6,710 bases of DNA from Chitinophagaceae bacterium (GTDB lineage: Bacteria > Bacteroidota > Bacteroidia > Chitinophagales > Chitinophagaceae): positions 1-6,710 of the forward strand of contig JASLDA010000123.1 of assembly GCA_030151745.1 (NCBI GenBank). The letters run 5' to 3'. Shown here one piece after another: positions 5,680-6,710 of this stretch (within the stretch, counting starts at the first letter, position 1; the number at the start of each line of letters is the position of its first letter). Under the pieces are notes generated by a model. It was not told the DNA's origin, did not search any database, and saw only the letters and a list, made by a program, of their open reading frames with translations. The translations under genes were made by a program, and so were the position numbers.

Positions 5680-6710
5680 CTAATTCTTGATGAAGCGCAG
5701 GTTCCGGGTCCCTGTACCCATGCGGAGCTCAAGCATGTACATGCCGGCCGGCAGCGAGCCTGTGGCGATCACCGGGTCCGAACCGGATTTCACCTCGATG
5801 CGGGAGACGACGGCTCCGTTGACGTTCCGCATCACCAGCGTCTTGTCGCCGGGGACGCGTGCGAGACCGGCTATGCTGATCCGGTTGCCGGCCGGGTTGG
5901 GGAATACCTGCAAGGTTTCCAGCAAAGCCCCGGGGGCGACGCCCAGGCTGTTCAGGCGGCCTTCGAAGCTAGTGCTGCTTTCTTCGAACACCACGCCCGT
6001 TATCCCGGGCTGGCTGGCGCTCAGGCTCACCTGCAGCTGCGGGTTCGCACGACCTCCCGCGTCACCGAAAATGAAATAGTCGCCGTAGGGCAGGCTCGGG
6101 AAGCTGAAGTGGCCCTTTGCGTCGGAATATGTGAATGCGACCGGCTCTCCGGCAAGGCTCGTGACGATGATGATCCGGCTGGAGAGCGGATCACCGGCGC
6201 CGGCTGTTTTATTGGCGCCCAGCAGCACATCGCCGCTGATAAAGCCCGGGCCTCCAGGGTTGATGCCGCTTCGGAGGCTGATATCGGCAGTGTCATCGAA
6301 GCGGCCGCTGAAGGGGAACCAGGATGCGGGCCTGCCGCCGCTCCAGTTCAGCGAGCTGTCCAGGTAGGTCGGAAGGAATGACGCGTAGTCCGGGTCGCTG
6401 GGTTGAAGCGCCGCCTTGATGAATATGCGCCGCGCGACCCCGGCGGGACCCGATGCCGGCATGCCGCTCCCCCCGAAATAATAGCGGCCGATACCGGTTG
6501 TAGTCGTCGAATCGATCGCGAGCAGGGTCGTGATCATCGATGCCATGTCGTAGTATTCACAAATGGCCCAGACCTTGGCGTTGGCCGCCGCGCCGCTGCC
6601 TTGCTTGCGAACCACCCCGGAGACCCGGTTATTATTGGCCGGGCAAACTGTGTCGTTCTTTGTAATGTTCGCGCCGGTATATGCAAGCAGGGGACGATGC
6701 AGTGCGCCGC
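5680..6710 (-). CDS. Second T9SS-sorted secreted beta-domain protein (N-terminus outside window)
   Basis: An open minus-strand frame of 342 residues runs from the right edge to a TAG stop at 5680-5682. The protein is clearly paralogous to the 383-1666 product. Its visible part begins with a segment containing TGANITKNDTVCPANNN, then NAKVWAICEYYD, FLPTYLDSSLNW, the shared module NPGGPGF...GDPLSSRI...YSDAKGHFSFP...FIFGDAGG...FEGR (5956-6261), and a C-terminal T9SS sorting domain: LQVFPNPAGN, VMRNVNGAVV, SLPAGMYMLEL, and RFIKN at the end. No enzyme motif is visible, so a structural or adhesive surface role is inferred. A GTG at 6613-6615 could open a shorter frame, but coding similarity to the paralogue continues upstream of it and that start would lack a signal peptide, so the gene is taken as cut by the window edge. 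It converges on the sensor kinase gene and shares the terminator at 5627-5661. Confidence 0.9.
   Translation of the reverse strand, partial: GALHRPLLAYTGANITKNDTVCPANNNRVSGVVRKQGSGAAANAKVWAICEYYDMASMITTLLAIDSTTTTGIGRYYFGGSGMPASGPAGVARRIFIKAALQPSDPDYASFLPTYLDSSLNWSGGRPASWFPFSGRFDDTADISLRSGINPGGPGFISGDVLLGANKTAGAGDPLSSRIIIVTSLAGEPVAFTYSDAKGHFSFPSLPYGDYFIFGDAGGRANPQLQVSLSASQPGITGVVFEESSTSFEGRLNSLGVAPGALLETLQVFPNPAGNRISIAGLARVPGDKTLVMRNVNGAVVSRIEVKSGSDPVIATGSLPAGMYMLELRMGTGTRNLRFIKN

Noticed and set aside
5578..6381. Plus-strand 267-codon open frame
   Set aside because: It runs through the terminator stem and lies antisense to the well-supported T9SS coding frame; its translation has no recognisable domain. 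Long antisense frames are expected in GC-rich coding DNA.
1..6710. CRISPR arrays, tRNA or rRNA genes, insertion sequences
   Set aside because: No regularly spaced repeats, no cloverleaf or rRNA-like segments, and no transposase-like frame or terminal repeats were seen.

Overview
The window comes from a fairly GC-rich member of the Bacteroidota, plausibly a Chitinophagaceae-like soil or host-associated bacterium. This rests on three things: two secreted proteins carrying C-terminal type IX secretion (T9SS) sorting domains, a periplasmic Reg_prop/Y_Y_Y sensor fused to a LytS-type histidine kinase, and start codons without clear Shine-Dalgarno sequences. The species cannot be fixed from the sequence.

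Layout from left to right. (1) Positions 1-244, minus strand: the N-terminal part of an unrecognised lipoprotein, cut by the window edge. (2) 383-1666, minus: a complete 427-residue secreted protein of repeated transthyretin/carboxypeptidase-regulatory-like beta domains ending in a T9SS type A sorting domain. (3) 1667-1923: a 257-base divergent intergenic region with small palindromes and no convincing promoter. (4) 1924-2685, plus: a LytTR-type response regulator. (5) 2654-5569, plus: its partner hybrid-propeller sensor histidine kinase, overlapping the regulator gene by 32 bases. (6) 5570-5679: a short convergent gap with a strong stem-loop terminator. (7) 5680-6710, minus: a second T9SS protein, paralogous to the first, whose start lies beyond the right edge.

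The kinase-regulator pair forms one operon. The expected flow is: a ligand is sensed by two seven-bladed propellers in the periplasm, the signal crosses one membrane helix to a HisKA-type His_kinase/HATPase core, phosphate passes to Asp58 of the regulator, and the LytTR domain binds DNA. The most notable arrangement is that this operon sits between two paralogous, same-strand secreted proteins that share a strongly conserved internal module but have divergent sorting domains. They are the natural first candidates for its targets, but the sequence does not prove this. The families are all known; I saw nothing that demands a wholly new type of system.
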